From assembly GCA_902826685.1 (NCBI GenBank), contig CADEFT010000037.1, positions 1-64,000 on the forward strand: 64,000 nt of DNA. The letters are read 5' to 3'. This document shows positions 1 through 8,582 of the stretch, piece after piece. The position numbers were made by a program, and so were the translations under genes. Each line of letters starts with the position of its first letter. Positions within the stretch are counted from its first letter, which is position 1. This stretch comes from an uncultured Acidobacteriota bacterium. GTDB taxonomy: Bacteria > Acidobacteriota > Terriglobia > Bryobacterales > Bryobacteraceae. The notes under the pieces are model-generated. The model saw nothing but the letters and a program-made list of their open reading frames with translations, searched no databases and was not told where the DNA came from.

Positions 1-4
1 CCGG

Positions 5-2695
5 CTACACGCCGGCCCGAGCGCCGTCGTTCCAAAGTAGCCACACCCAATTCAAATCGATGCTCTTCTGCCAGGCGTAAGAAGCGATGTAAGTCAGGCC
101 TTTCCAGAACCGCTGCTCGGCTTTGAAAGTGAGGCCGTTATAGCGCGAGGTGGCGATGGTCTTGAGATTGCTGAGCGCGCCCGCTTGCGGATAAGGCCGC
201 CGCGCATTCACGTCGCCCGGTCCCGGTTGCGGGTCGTTGTCGCTCAAGAAACTCGAAAGATGGGTACCCTTGGCGCCCTGGTAGTTGATCTCAAGCAGCA
301 GGCTTTGCGTCAACTGGTGCTCGATGCCGAAGTTCCAATTTTGCATGTAGGGCATCGAAAGATCGCGCGAGATGGTGTGCTGCGCGGTGGGGCGCACCAG
401 CTTTGGATCGAAGGATGCAAACTGCTGGTCGGCGCGCGTGGGCGCCACGCCCGGCACGTTGATATTGGTTACGTTGTCGGAAATCGAGTACGGCCAGTTG
501 CCGCGTCCGGTGGACCATTCCCAACCGAAGTTGGAATTGTAGAAGATGCCGTAGGCGCTGCGGATGACCGTTTTCTGCCCGATGCGGTAAGCAAAGCCGA
601 TGCGCGGAGCGAAGTTCCTGCGCTGCGGCTGGGCGATGGTGGGAATGGCGTTGGCGGCTTCGCCGGTGATGGGATTCTGGCTCACCCAATAGAACTGGCC
701 GCGCGTCATGTCGAAACCGCCCATGCGTCCACGGCGGTGATGCGGCCATTGGTTGTACTCGTAGCGCAGCCCGATATTCACGGTCAGGCGATTACTGACC
801 TTGATGTCGTCCTGGAACCAGAGATGGTGCAGTTGCTGGTCGATATCGAGATCGGCTTCGCCGGCGATGCGGCCGGTGTCTCCCGGGGCGGGCAAGCCGA
901 GCAGGAAGCTTGCGAACGGCCAGCCGGACCCGGCCGTGTTCTGCGGATCGGCGGTGGCCAGGCTTTGAAAACCGAAGTTCAGAAACACCGAATCGTGAAT
1001 GGTGCGCAGCTTGGTGAAGTCATAGCCGAAGCCCATGGTATGGCGGCCGGCGATCTTGGTCATTGCCAGCGACCCCTGATAGGTGAAGTCCGGCCCGTTC
1101 ACCAGGTTGCCGTTACCTGGCCCGTTGACGCCGGTGATGTTGAAATTCACCGGAAAATCGAACTCGCGGAATTTGGTGGGTACGTTGGTGAGGCCGGCGG
1201 CGCGATATTGTTCGATGAATTTGTGAATGGGCCCCTGGCCGAGATTGGCGCGCAGGTAGCCGAGGCGGATATCCAAGATCGTCCGCGGGTCGAAGATGTG
1301 CGTGTCGCTGATGGTGACGCCCGAGTATTTGTTGTAGGTCTGCTGGAAGGCGTTCGGCAGATTCTGCGGATCGCGCCGGAACAGGTCCGACCAGGAGACG
1401 CGGGCGAAGAAATTATTGTTGTCGCTGAACTTGTGATCGACGCGGGTATGGGTCTGGTGATCGTTGCGAACCTGGTTGGTGGAATTGATGTAATTGCCGG
1501 TATTGGCCAGGTTGAGCGGCTGGAGCGCCGGCGGGAACCACATATCCATATACGCCTTCACGTAAGCGGGGAAGCGCGCCGAGGGAATGGCGTTATTGGC
1601 AAACGGCTGGCGCATGTAGATGGGCTGGCCCTGCGCATTGACGCCGTTCTGGCGTTCGGTGTAGGGATCGAAAACCGGCGGCAGGGCCGTGGTGCCGTTC
1701 AGGTTCCGCGACAGATCGCCCGCGCGCCAGGCGTTGTTGGGAATCGTCACCACCTGCGTGGCCGCCTGCCGCTGCATGAACCCTTCGTAGTTGAAGAAGA
1801 AGAACGTCCGGTTCTTGCCGTTGTAAAGTTTGGGAATCAACACCGGACCGCCCAGGGTGAAACCGAACTGATTGAACTTGAACGATGGCCGCGTCGGCGC
1901 GAAGTAGGCGCGGCTGTCCATCTTCGAATTGCGCAGGAACTCATACACGCCGCCATGGAAATCGTTGCCGCCCGAGCGGATGGAGACGTTGATATTGGCG
2001 CCCGCCGCCGCCCCGAACTTGGCCGACATGTTGGTCTGAATCTTGAATTCGCTGATGGCGTCGATGGAAGGCGCGATAGCCGCCGTTTTGAAAAACGCCC
2101 CGTTGTTGTAGGTGCCGTCCAGGGTGTAGTTGGAATTGTCGCTGCGGCCGCCGGTGACCGACCACGTTTGCGCGTTGAGCGTGGGGCCGCCGCCATTGGT
2201 GCCGCGCGTGGCGCCGGGCGTGAGGCGCACCAGGTTATTGAAGTTGCGGCCGTTCAACGGCAGTTCCACCACCTTGCTGTTGTCGATGGTGGTGGAGATG
2301 ACGCCTTCGGTGGACTTGAGCAGTTCGGCTTCGGCCACCACGCTCACCGTGTCGGTGACTTGTCCGACGGTGAGACGGAAGGTGAGGTTGATGGTGCCCG
2401 AAACGTCGAGCTTCAGGTTGTCCTGTGTCTGCTTCTGAAAACTGGGCGCGGTCACTTCCACGCGGTAGCGGCCGGGAATTAAGGACAGTGCCGAAAACCC
2501 GCCATTGCCGTCGGAGGTGACATCGCGGGGCACGCCGGTGCCAATGTTGACGACCCGCACGGCGGCCGATGGGATGGCCGCTCCGGAGGGGTCGAGCACG
2601 ACTCCCACGATGGAGCCGAGGGTGGTGCCCTGCGCCCATAAAGAGGACGCGGCAAATACAGCAAGGACGGCACCGAAAAGCAATCGACGTGGCAT
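5..2695 (-). CDS. Oar-like TonB-dependent outer-membrane receptor, C-terminus missing
   Basis: 896 aa from the ATG at 2695, which follows GGAG at 5-nt spacing and gives a signal peptide (MPRRLLFGAVLAVFAASSLW-AQ). A carboxypeptidase-regulatory-like beta domain (about residues 25-110, with GVVLDPSGAAIP) is followed by a plug region (VVELPLNGRNF, SNYTLDG) and a beta-barrel (FFFFNYEGF, YEYNQWP). The family is abundant in Acidobacteria and takes up large ligands across the outer membrane with TonB energy. The frame ends at TAG 5-7, just after the strand YNGLTFKAEQRFWKGLTYIA. The complete paralogue at 19091-22522 has roughly 190 more residues after the matching strand, so the last barrel strands and terminal aromatic residue are absent. 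The stop could be a nonsense mutation, a frameshift, or a gene edge not visible here. Confidence 0.85.
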   Translation of the reverse strand: MPRRLLFGAVLAVFAASSLWAQGTTLGSIVGVVLDPSGAAIPSAAVRVVNIGTGVPRDVTSDGNGGFSALSLIPGRYRVEVTAPSFQKQTQDNLKLDVSGTINLTFRLTVGQVTDTVSVVAEAELLKSTEGVISTTIDNSKVVELPLNGRNFNNLVRLTPGATRGTNGGGPTLNAQTWSVTGGRSDNSNYTLDGTYNNGAFFKTAAIAPSIDAISEFKIQTNMSAKFGAAAGANINVSIRSGGNDFHGGVYEFLRNSKMDSRAYFAPTRPSFKFNQFGFTLGGPVLIPKLYNGKNRTFFFFNYEGFMQRQAATQVVTIPNNAWRAGDLSRNLNGTTALPPVFDPYTERQNGVNAQGQPIYMRQPFANNAIPSARFPAYVKAYMDMWFPPALQPLNLANTGNYINSTNQVRNDHQTHTRVDHKFSDNNNFFARVSWSDLFRRDPQNLPNAFQQTYNKYSGVTISDTHIFDPRTILDIRLGYLRANLGQGPIHKFIEQYRAAGLTNVPTKFREFDFPVNFNITGVNGPGNGNLVNGPDFTYQGSLAMTKIAGRHTMGFGYDFTKLRTIHDSVFLNFGFQSLATADPQNTAGSGWPFASFLLGLPAPGDTGRIAGEADLDIDQQLHHLWFQDDIKVSNRLTVNIGLRYEYNQWPHHRRGRMGGFDMTRGQFYWVSQNPITGEAANAIPTIAQPQRRNFAPRIGFAYRIGQKTVIRSAYGIFYNSNFGWEWSTGRGNWPYSISDNVTNINVPGVAPTRADQQFASFDPKLVRPTAQHTISRDLSMPYMQNWNFGIEHQLTQSLLLEINYQGAKGTHLSSFLSDNDPQPGPGDVNARRPYPQAGALSNLKTIATSRYNGLTFKAEQRFWKGLTYIASYAWQKSIDLNWVWLLWNDGARAGV

Positions 2696-2734
2696 TGATT
2701 CTCCAGCCCGGGCGAAATTCCTGATCGCATTAGA

Positions 2735-2761
2735 TTTATAAAAGTCTACGGGCGGAGTCAA
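2735..2761 (-). promoter_or_regulatory. Possible sigma70-type promoter for the Oar-like receptor
   Basis: On the minus strand TTGACT (2756-2761) lies 15 nt upstream of TATAAA (2735-2740), about 40 nt before the receptor ATG at 2695. The hexamers are good but the spacer is 2 nt short of optimum, so this is a tentative call. Confidence 0.3.
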
Positions 2762-2837
2762 GGGCCGGGTAGTACATTTCCATTATCTTGCGGCGTCGCG
2801 GTGGCGTCGCGTGCCTCTCGTGTGGCACAATGTGACC

Positions 2838-3305
2838 ATGGAGCCTCGCAACCTTCCCGATCTGCTGCGCCAAGTCGAGGCCGTGCTGGCCAATCCCAGC
2901 CTCAAGGACGCCTCCGAAATGCGGCTGGCGCTGCATCGGGCGGTGGATGAATCGCTGACCAACGCCGGGCTCTATCCCGAAGGCGCGGCGCTGGTGGCGC
3001 GGCTGGGGCGGCTGCTCGAAATGAGCCACGAAGATCTGGGGCGCGTGTTTCGCGTTTCGGGCGAAACCGTGCGCCGCTGGGAGCGCAACCAGGTGCAGAT
3101 TCCAAGCCCTCGTCTGGCGGAAATTCAAGCCATGTCGGCGGCGGCGGACCGGCTGGAAGCGATGTTCCTGCCCGGGCGCCTGGCGCAGGTCATCCGGCGG
3201 CCGGCGGGATTGTTCGAAGGGGGAACGGCGCTTGAGTGGATCGAGCGCGGCCGCATTGCCGACGTAGCCGGCCGCTACGAGACCGCGCTTTCCTATCGGC
3301 AATGA
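2838..3305 (+). CDS. Xre/MbcA/ParS-type antitoxin of a RES toxin system
   Basis: 155 aa from the ATG at 2838; an in-frame start at 2811 would add nine residues. It has a helix-turn-helix (LGRVFRVSGETVRRWER, around residue 70) followed by a C-terminal DUF2384-like part (LFEGGTALEWIERGRIADVA), the usual toxin-binding segment of antitoxins paired with RES toxins. Its stop overlaps the start of the RES gene (ATGA at 3302-3305), which implies translational coupling. By analogy it should bind and neutralise the RES protein and autoregulate the operon. Family assignment rests on domain order and the neighbour. Confidence 0.8.
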   Translation: MEPRNLPDLLRQVEAVLANPSLKDASEMRLALHRAVDESLTNAGLYPEGAALVARLGRLLEMSHEDLGRVFRVSGETVRRWERNQVQIPSPRLAEIQAMSAAADRLEAMFLPGRLAQVIRRPAGLFEGGTALEWIERGRIADVAGRYETALSYRQ

Positions 3306-3850
3306 GAGCACGGCTATTGCGCGCCTGGACGGGGAAGCTGTTTCGCGTGGTGCGCCGCGGGTGGGCCGATCCTCTGAATACCAGCTTCAGCCGCGGCGCC
3401 GGGAATCATCGCTGGAACGACGCCGGATTTGAAGCGCTGTACTGCTGCGGGAGCGAGCGGGTCGCGCGCGCGGTCACCCTCGACGTGTTGCGCTTCGCGG
3501 GCGTGGTGGCCGCCGATCTCAGAGAAGACTACCGTCCGCAACTGATCGAGATCCGCTGGGCCGGGTCGTTGATCGATCTGTATTCGGCGCCGGGCTTGGC
3601 GGCGGCCGGATTCCCGGAACAGTACCCGGAAGGCATGAGCAAAGAGCAGACACGCTTGGCGGCTTCCGGGTGGCACGCGGCCGGGGAACAGGGGATCTGC
3701 TGCCGCAGTGCGTCCCTGAGCCGCATGGGGCAACGCCAGTGGCCGGAGCCCGCGGCGTCCGGTTGTGAAGTGGCGCTGTGGGCGGCGAACTGGAAAACGC
3801 CGCCGAAGTTGATCCGGCGGCGGCGCGACGAAGACTGGCTGAGTCCTTAA
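3302..3850 (+). CDS. RES-domain toxin (NAD+-degrading family)
   Basis: 182 aa. The RES-fold pattern is visible: LFRVVRR near the N-terminus, HRWNDAGFEALYCCGS with the conserved arginine and tyrosine region, and GICCRSASLSR near the position of the conserved serine. RES toxins are NAD+ phosphorylases or glycohydrolases that deplete NAD when the antitoxin is lost. The glutamate that usually follows the alanine/leucine helix is not obvious (RAVTLDVLR stands there), so activity is uncertain. It is the second gene of the pair, overlapping the antitoxin by 4 nt. The ATG at 3302 was chosen over an in-frame start at 3236 because of this overlap. Confidence 0.75.
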   Translation: MRARLLRAWTGKLFRVVRRGWADPLNTSFSRGAGNHRWNDAGFEALYCCGSERVARAVTLDVLRFAGVVAADLREDYRPQLIEIRWAGSLIDLYSAPGLAAAGFPEQYPEGMSKEQTRLAASGWHAAGEQGICCRSASLSRMGQRQWPEPAASGCEVALWAANWKTPPKLIRRRRDEDWLSP

Positions 3851-3868
3851 CGTCTGACGGTTGTGGAT

Positions 3869-5254
3869 CTACGCGGCGCCGCGCGTCAGTAACATCGTCT
3901 TCACGGTGTGGAACATGATGTAAAAATCAAGCGCGAAGGTCAGGTGCTTGATGTAATAGAGATCGTACTCAAGCTTGATGACCGTATCCTCGATCGTATT
4001 GCCGTATTTGTAATTGATCTGCGCCCAGCCGGTAATTCCCGGTTTCACTGCATGCCGGTGGCCATAAAAGGGGATCTTCTCGGCCAGCGGTTTGACGAAC
4101 TCCGGACGCTCCGGACGCGGGCCGACGATGGCCATCTCACCGCGCAGCACGTTGAACAATTGCGGTAACTCATCGAGGCGCAGCAGCCGCAGCCAGCGTC
4201 CCACGGTGGTCACGCGCGGGTCGTTTTGCGTCGCCCATACGGCTCCCGTGCGGGCTTCGGCATCGACGTACATCGAGCGGAATTTGTAGAGCGTGAAGTT
4301 GTGATTGTCCTTGCCCACGCGATTCTGACGGAATAGGACCGGGCCGGCCGAGGTGAGCCGCACGGCCATGGCGACCAGCAGCATGATGGGCGCGGCGACG
4401 ATGAGTCCCACCAGCGCCACCAGGAACGAATAGGTCGATTGCACCAGCACCTGGCGCGCGTTGGGGCCGAAGCGCTCATTGAACAGCATGTCCTCGGGCC
4501 TGAGGCGGCTGAGACAGACGCGCCCGAACGCGGTTTCATAAACGCTGCCGATGTCTTCCACGGTCAGCCCATGCTGGCGCGCGTCGAGCAGTTGGTTGAG
4601 CGAATGTTTTTCGTTCTCAAAGGCGACGACGATGCGCGACGGGCTGGTTTCCGACGCGATCTTCTCCAGATCCTCCAACCGCCCGAGGACGCGCAGGGAA
4701 GTGTCGTTGCCCGATTCCTCGGCGCGCTCGGTGACCAGGCCCACCGGCAGCAGGGCCAGTTCCGGATGTTCGCCCAGATGCGCGGCCACCTGCCGCACCA
4801 ACGGTGAGGAGCCCACCATCAGCAATCGCTCGGCGCCGAAAATCCGCAGCATCAGGCGGCTATAAAAGACGCGCCACAGCGGCAGCACGACGATGCAGAC
4901 CATACTGCCGGCGAGCATGGCAAAGCGCGGCATCCGCCAGCTCAGGCTCGAATAGGCGATCAATGCCTGAATCAGGAACGTGATGCCCACGCTCAAACAA
5001 ACCTGCTGCACCAGCACGACGCGTGAAACCACTTTAATGCGCGTGTAGAGATCGTTGAGATACAGGCCGCCAACGATGCTCAGGACCACCACCAGAATCC
5101 GCACGGCCCCGTTCTGATCGCTCAGAAAAAGCCAGAGGCCGGCTTCGACCAGGAACGCGGAAGATACGGTGAAAATGGCTACCAGAATCAGCAGTTCGGA
5201 AAGCAGCAGGCCGACGATGGAAGTCGGGATGATAGCGCTAGATAACCGAATCAT
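3869..5254 (-). CDS. EPS phosphoglycosyl (undecaprenyl-phosphate sugar) transferase, EpsB/WcaJ type
   Basis: 461 aa. The N-terminal half has several hydrophobic helices and a central CoA-binding-like domain (LLMVGSSPLVRQVAAHL). The C-terminal third is the bacterial sugar transferase domain: KFRSMYVDAEARTGAVWA, then LRLDELPQLFNVLRGEMAIV, then GPRPERPEFV and PGITGWAQINYKYG. The protein would transfer a sugar-1-phosphate to undecaprenyl phosphate at the inner membrane, the first committed step of EPS repeat-unit assembly. The sequence resembles the subfamily found in EPS/PEP-CTERM loci. It is the last gene of the minus-strand operon starting at 12238. Confidence 0.9.
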   Translation of the reverse strand: MIRLSSAIIPTSIVGLLLSELLILVAIFTVSSAFLVEAGLWLFLSDQNGAVRILVVVLSIVGGLYLNDLYTRIKVVSRVVLVQQVCLSVGITFLIQALIAYSSLSWRMPRFAMLAGSMVCIVVLPLWRVFYSRLMLRIFGAERLLMVGSSPLVRQVAAHLGEHPELALLPVGLVTERAEESGNDTSLRVLGRLEDLEKIASETSPSRIVVAFENEKHSLNQLLDARQHGLTVEDIGSVYETAFGRVCLSRLRPEDMLFNERFGPNARQVLVQSTYSFLVALVGLIVAAPIMLLVAMAVRLTSAGPVLFRQNRVGKDNHNFTLYKFRSMYVDAEARTGAVWATQNDPRVTTVGRWLRLLRLDELPQLFNVLRGEMAIVGPRPERPEFVKPLAEKIPFYGHRHAVKPGITGWAQINYKYGNTIEDTVIKLEYDLYYIKHLTFALDFYIMFHTVKTMLLTRGAA

Positions 5255-5342
5255 GCAGAAAGAGCGACCAGACTATTGTAACGGAGCGAAGCAAATTGCC
5301 GACAAATCGAGAATCGAGTCTCGGTACTAGAAATAACGGGAC

Positions 5343-6482
5343 TCATTGCCGGATTCCAAGGTAATCGCGCAGGTGGCGGGCGATTTTTTCCGAGGCCGTC
5401 CCATCGCCGTAAGGATTGTGAATGCGGGAGCGCCGCTCATACTCGGCCGGGGAGTCGAGCAGCAGGGCGGCCTCGGCGGCGATGCGCTCGCGATCGGTGC
5501 CTGTCAGCCGCGCGGTGCCGGCCTCGACGGCTTCGGGTCTCTCCGTTTTCTCGCGCATCACCAGCACCGGCTTGCCAAGCGATGGGCCTTCCTCCTGAAC
5601 TCCGCCGGAATCGGTGAGGAGGATGTGCGATCGCCGCATGAGATCGACGAACGATACATAATCGAGCGGTTCGATGAGCGAGATGTTGTCGCGGCCGGCC
5701 AGGTAACGGCGCACCGGCTCCTGCACGTTCGGATTGGGATGCACCGGGTAGACGACATGCACGCCGGGACGCCGCGCCAGTTCCGCGATGGCCTCGCAGA
5801 TCGAAACAAAACCGGCGCCAAAACTCTCCCTGCGGTGCGCGGTCACCAGGATCGTCTTGCGGTCCGGTGGAAGGGCGATGCGCACCGGCGGCTGCAGGGC
5901 GCCCGACTCGAGACGATGGGCGATGAACAGCACCGCGTCGATGCCGGTGTTGCCGGTGATAAAGACGCGGGAAGCGTCGATATTCTCGGCGCGTAAGTGG
6001 CCGGCCGATTGCACCGTGGGCGCGAAATGGAGGCTCGCCAGGCGGCCGGTGAGCACGCGGTTCATCTCTTCGGGAAACGGCTGGCGCATGTCGCCGGTGC
6101 GCAGGCCGGCTTCGACGTGTCCGATGGGAACATTGGCGTAGAAGGCCGCCAGGGCGCCGCAGAAGGTGGAAGTGGTATCGCCCTGCACGATGGCGAAATC
6201 GGGTTTCTCCCGTTGAAATACGTCTTCAAGCAATCCGAGAATGCGCGTGGTCGATTGGAAAAGCGTCTGACCCGGCATCATCGCGTTGAGATCGTGATCG
6301 GGCGCGATGCCGAAGATGTCGAGCACCGAGTCGAGCATCTGGCGATGCTGCGCGGTGACGCAAACCTTGACTGAAAATCCGGGTTGAGCGGAGAGATGGC
6401 GCACCAGCGGCGCCAGCTTGATGGCCTCGGGCCGAGTCCCATAAAGAAAAAGGATTTTGGGTTGTTCCTTCGAAAAAGGCAC
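5343..6482 (-). CDS. wecB: UDP-N-acetylglucosamine 2-epimerase (non-hydrolysing)
   Basis: 379 aa, the normal length. Motifs cover the family: ILFLYGTRPEAIKLAPL at the N-terminus, GHVEAGLRTGDMRQPFPEE for substrate binding, VTAHRRESFG, and LLTDSGGVQEEGPSLGKPVL for the UDP site. The enzyme interconverts UDP-GlcNAc and UDP-ManNAc, supplying ManNAc-type sugars for surface polysaccharide. It lies between the GHMP kinase (27-nt gap) and the phosphoglycosyl transferase (88-nt gap) in the same orientation. Function is secure; the symbol is by homology. Confidence 0.92.
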   Translation of the reverse strand: MPFSKEQPKILFLYGTRPEAIKLAPLVRHLSAQPGFSVKVCVTAQHRQMLDSVLDIFGIAPDHDLNAMMPGQTLFQSTTRILGLLEDVFQREKPDFAIVQGDTTSTFCGALAAFYANVPIGHVEAGLRTGDMRQPFPEEMNRVLTGRLASLHFAPTVQSAGHLRAENIDASRVFITGNTGIDAVLFIAHRLESGALQPPVRIALPPDRKTILVTAHRRESFGAGFVSICEAIAELARRPGVHVVYPVHPNPNVQEPVRRYLAGRDNISLIEPLDYVSFVDLMRRSHILLTDSGGVQEEGPSLGKPVLVMREKTERPEAVEAGTARLTGTDRERIAAEAALLLDSPAEYERRSRIHNPYGDGTASEKIARHLRDYLGIRQ

Positions 6483-6509
6483 TTTTCTTTATTTTATTCG
6501 AGTGCGGAA

Positions 6510-7493
6510 TCAGGCATGAATGACGCGGCTGCCGGGGGCATTGATGTGAACGGGAATCTCTTCGAGCTCGCCGAGGCTTGCCCGCACGGCCTCGCGCCGC
6601 TCGGGCGGAACGAAGAACAGCATGCAGCCGCCGCCGCCGGCGCCCAGGAGTTTGCCGCCGATCGCTCCGGCTTCTTTTCCGCGGCGGTAATAATCCTCGA
6701 TCTCGGGCGCGGTGATCGAGGGCGCCAGCGACCGCTTCAATTGCCAGGCTTCGTCGAGCAGCTCGCCGAAACCGGTGAGGCTTTGGTTGTTGGTGAGGAC
6801 GCGGTAGCCCTCATCGACCATCTCGCGCATGCGCTTGAGCGTGGCTTTGCGGCCGTCGAGACGGGTGACGTATTGGACGGCGACGTCGGCGGCGCGGCGC
6901 TTGATGCCGGTGTGCATCAACAGCAGATGGCTTTCCAGAAAACGCATGCGCGCTGGATTGAGCGGCACCGTGTCGACGACGATATCTTCGCGGGAGCGGA
7001 ACTCGACGACGCGCAATCCGCCCACCGCGGCGAAGACCTGATCCTGGCAACCGACGGTTTCACGCAGCGTTTCCTGTTCGAGCCGGATGGCTTCGAGCGC
7101 CAGATCGAGCGGGCGCTGGGTGCGGCCTTGAAACGCCTGCAGCGCGTTCAACAAACCGACGACGAAACTCGACGATGAGCCGAGCCCGGAAAACGACGGC
7201 AGCTCGCCGCTGTAGTTGATCTCGACACCGGTGGTAATGCCGCTCGCCCGAAGGCATTCGCGAAAGGGGGCGTGCTCGATCTCTTCAATCGAACGCACGC
7301 ACTCCACCTTGCGGTAGGCGATGCGGATCGAGTAGTCGAACAGCCGCGAATAGAATCGGGACACGGAGAGAAAGGCCGAATGATCGATGGCGGTGCCAAG
7401 CGCCGCGCCCGATCCGAACTTCTCGAAGTATTCCGGATAGTCGGTGCCGCCGCCGAAGAAACTGACGCGAAACGGTGTTTGCGTAATAACCAT
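6510..7493 (-). CDS. hddA: GHMP sugar kinase, D-glycero-D-manno-heptose 7-phosphate kinase-like
   Basis: 327 aa. Typical features are the N-terminal TPFRVSFFGGGTDYPEYF, the GHMP phosphate-binding loop FSGLGSSSSF at residues 101-110, and the C-terminal GGKLLGAGGGGCMLFF. The FFGGGTDYP signature is common to HddA heptose-7-phosphate kinases, which make heptose 1,7-bisphosphate for GDP-heptose. The HAD phosphatase gene at 11609-12238 of the same operon could act next. GmhA and HddC partners are not in the window, and some related kinases use fucose or other sugars, so exact substrate is inferred. Confidence 0.8.
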   Translation of the reverse strand: MVITQTPFRVSFFGGGTDYPEYFEKFGSGAALGTAIDHSAFLSVSRFYSRLFDYSIRIAYRKVECVRSIEEIEHAPFRECLRASGITTGVEINYSGELPSFSGLGSSSSFVVGLLNALQAFQGRTQRPLDLALEAIRLEQETLRETVGCQDQVFAAVGGLRVVEFRSREDIVVDTVPLNPARMRFLESHLLLMHTGIKRRAADVAVQYVTRLDGRKATLKRMREMVDEGYRVLTNNQSLTGFGELLDEAWQLKRSLAPSITAPEIEDYYRRGKEAGAIGGKLLGAGGGGCMLFFVPPERREAVRASLGELEEIPVHINAPGSRVIHA

Positions 7494-7502
7494 GTAGCGG
7501 CC

Positions 7503-8582
7503 TCAGAGATAGGGCGTCACTTTTTCAAACTGCGCTTCCCAATTCAATTCGCGCTCGACCGCGCGGCGGCAATTGGCGACCATCGCTTCCCAGGCGCGGG
7601 TGGGGTAGAGATCCATGGCGCGGTGCAGGACGGCGACAAAGGCTTCAAAGCTCCAGTCGGGCAGCAGAATGCCGCACTCATAGCGCTCCAGGATCAGTTT
7701 GCATTGCGGGTGCGGGGCGGCGATGGGAGGAACGCCGGCGGCAATGGACTCGAAGAATTTGTTCGGCGCGGCGTAGTGCTGATTCTCCACGTCCGGATTC
7801 CAGGAAACCACCGAATAGACGTAGCCCGGGCGGCGTTCGGCGAGCTCGGCGCTTGAAAGATATCCGCCGTAGCGCACATCGCCGGCGAGCCCTTCCACCC
7901 ACTGGTCTTCCTTTGGCTGGCGTTTGACGGGGCCATAGAGATCGATGGGCACGTCGTGCAGCTTTTCGGAAAGGTAGTAATTGGCGAAGGTCTGGGCGCG
8001 GCTGATGGTCCCCGAATAGAGAACCCTGCCGTTGCGCAGCGGCCTCTCAAGCGCGGAAGCCGTATCCCAGCGCCGGTTGCTGACGTTGAACAGGATGGCC
8101 TTGGGCACGCCGGGAAAGCCGCAGCGCGCCGTTTCGATGGAGGCTCGATTCTCTTCCGGAAACAGCACCAGATCGAGCAGCCCCGCGGCGCGGCGGTTCA
8201 TCTCGATATCGAAGCTGCCATAGGCGGGAATGGATTCCACCGAATAGTAAATGATCTTCCTCGGCCGCCGGCGCAGCTTAAAAACAACGGGCAGGCTATA
8301 GGTGCAGCAGACGACCAGAATATCCGGATCGATGCGGTTCAATTCCCGGGCCGCGCGCACCACATACTCACTGCGGCCGATGACGCCGTGGGGATGCTCG
8401 CCGGTGACCACCGGGTGGAACTGGAAATCGGGAAACTGGCCGTGGCGCGCGGCCACTTCCGGTTGCACCGGTTCCACAACATGAGCCGTGCCGTCGTAAA
8501 ACTGGCGCAGCGAGGAAACGAGCAATGGCAGTTGCGGCGTGCCGTAGCCGAGCGTGACGTCGGAAACGGCGGCGATCTTCAT
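7503..8582 (-). CDS. Glycosyltransferase (GT-B fold, GT4-like)
   Basis: 359 aa. It opens with MKIAAVSDVTLGYGTPQLPL and has a C-terminal nucleotide-sugar part with NKFFESIAAGVPPIAAPHP followed by ILLPDW, the usual GT4 donor-binding layout. It probably adds a sugar to the EPS repeat unit on the cytoplasmic face. Its start overlaps the stop of the upstream glycosyltransferase gene (ATGA at 8579-8582), which implies coupled translation. Donor and acceptor cannot be read from the sequence. Confidence 0.8.
   Translation of the reverse strand: MKIAAVSDVTLGYGTPQLPLLVSSLRQFYDGTAHVVEPVQPEVAARHGQFPDFQFHPVVTGEHPHGVIGRSEYVVRAARELNRIDPDILVVCCTYSLPVVFKLRRRPRKIIYYSVESIPAYGSFDIEMNRRAAGLLDLVLFPEENRASIETARCGFPGVPKAILFNVSNRRWDTASALERPLRNGRVLYSGTISRAQTFANYYLSEKLHDVPIDLYGPVKRQPKEDQWVEGLAGDVRYGGYLSSAELAERRPGYVYSVVSWNPDVENQHYAAPNKFFESIAAGVPPIAAPHPQCKLILERYECGILLPDWSFEAFVAVLHRAMDLYPTRAWEAMVANCRRAVERELNWEAQFEKVTPYL

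Noticed and set aside
5..7. Pyrrolysine or readthrough at the receptor TAG
   Set aside because: No evidence for pyrrolysine genes and no sequence beyond it to test; a premature stop is simpler.
185..2482. 765-aa plus-strand reading frame
   Set aside because: It is antisense to the Oar-like receptor, whose domains and signal peptide are clear; high GC leaves the opposite frame open.
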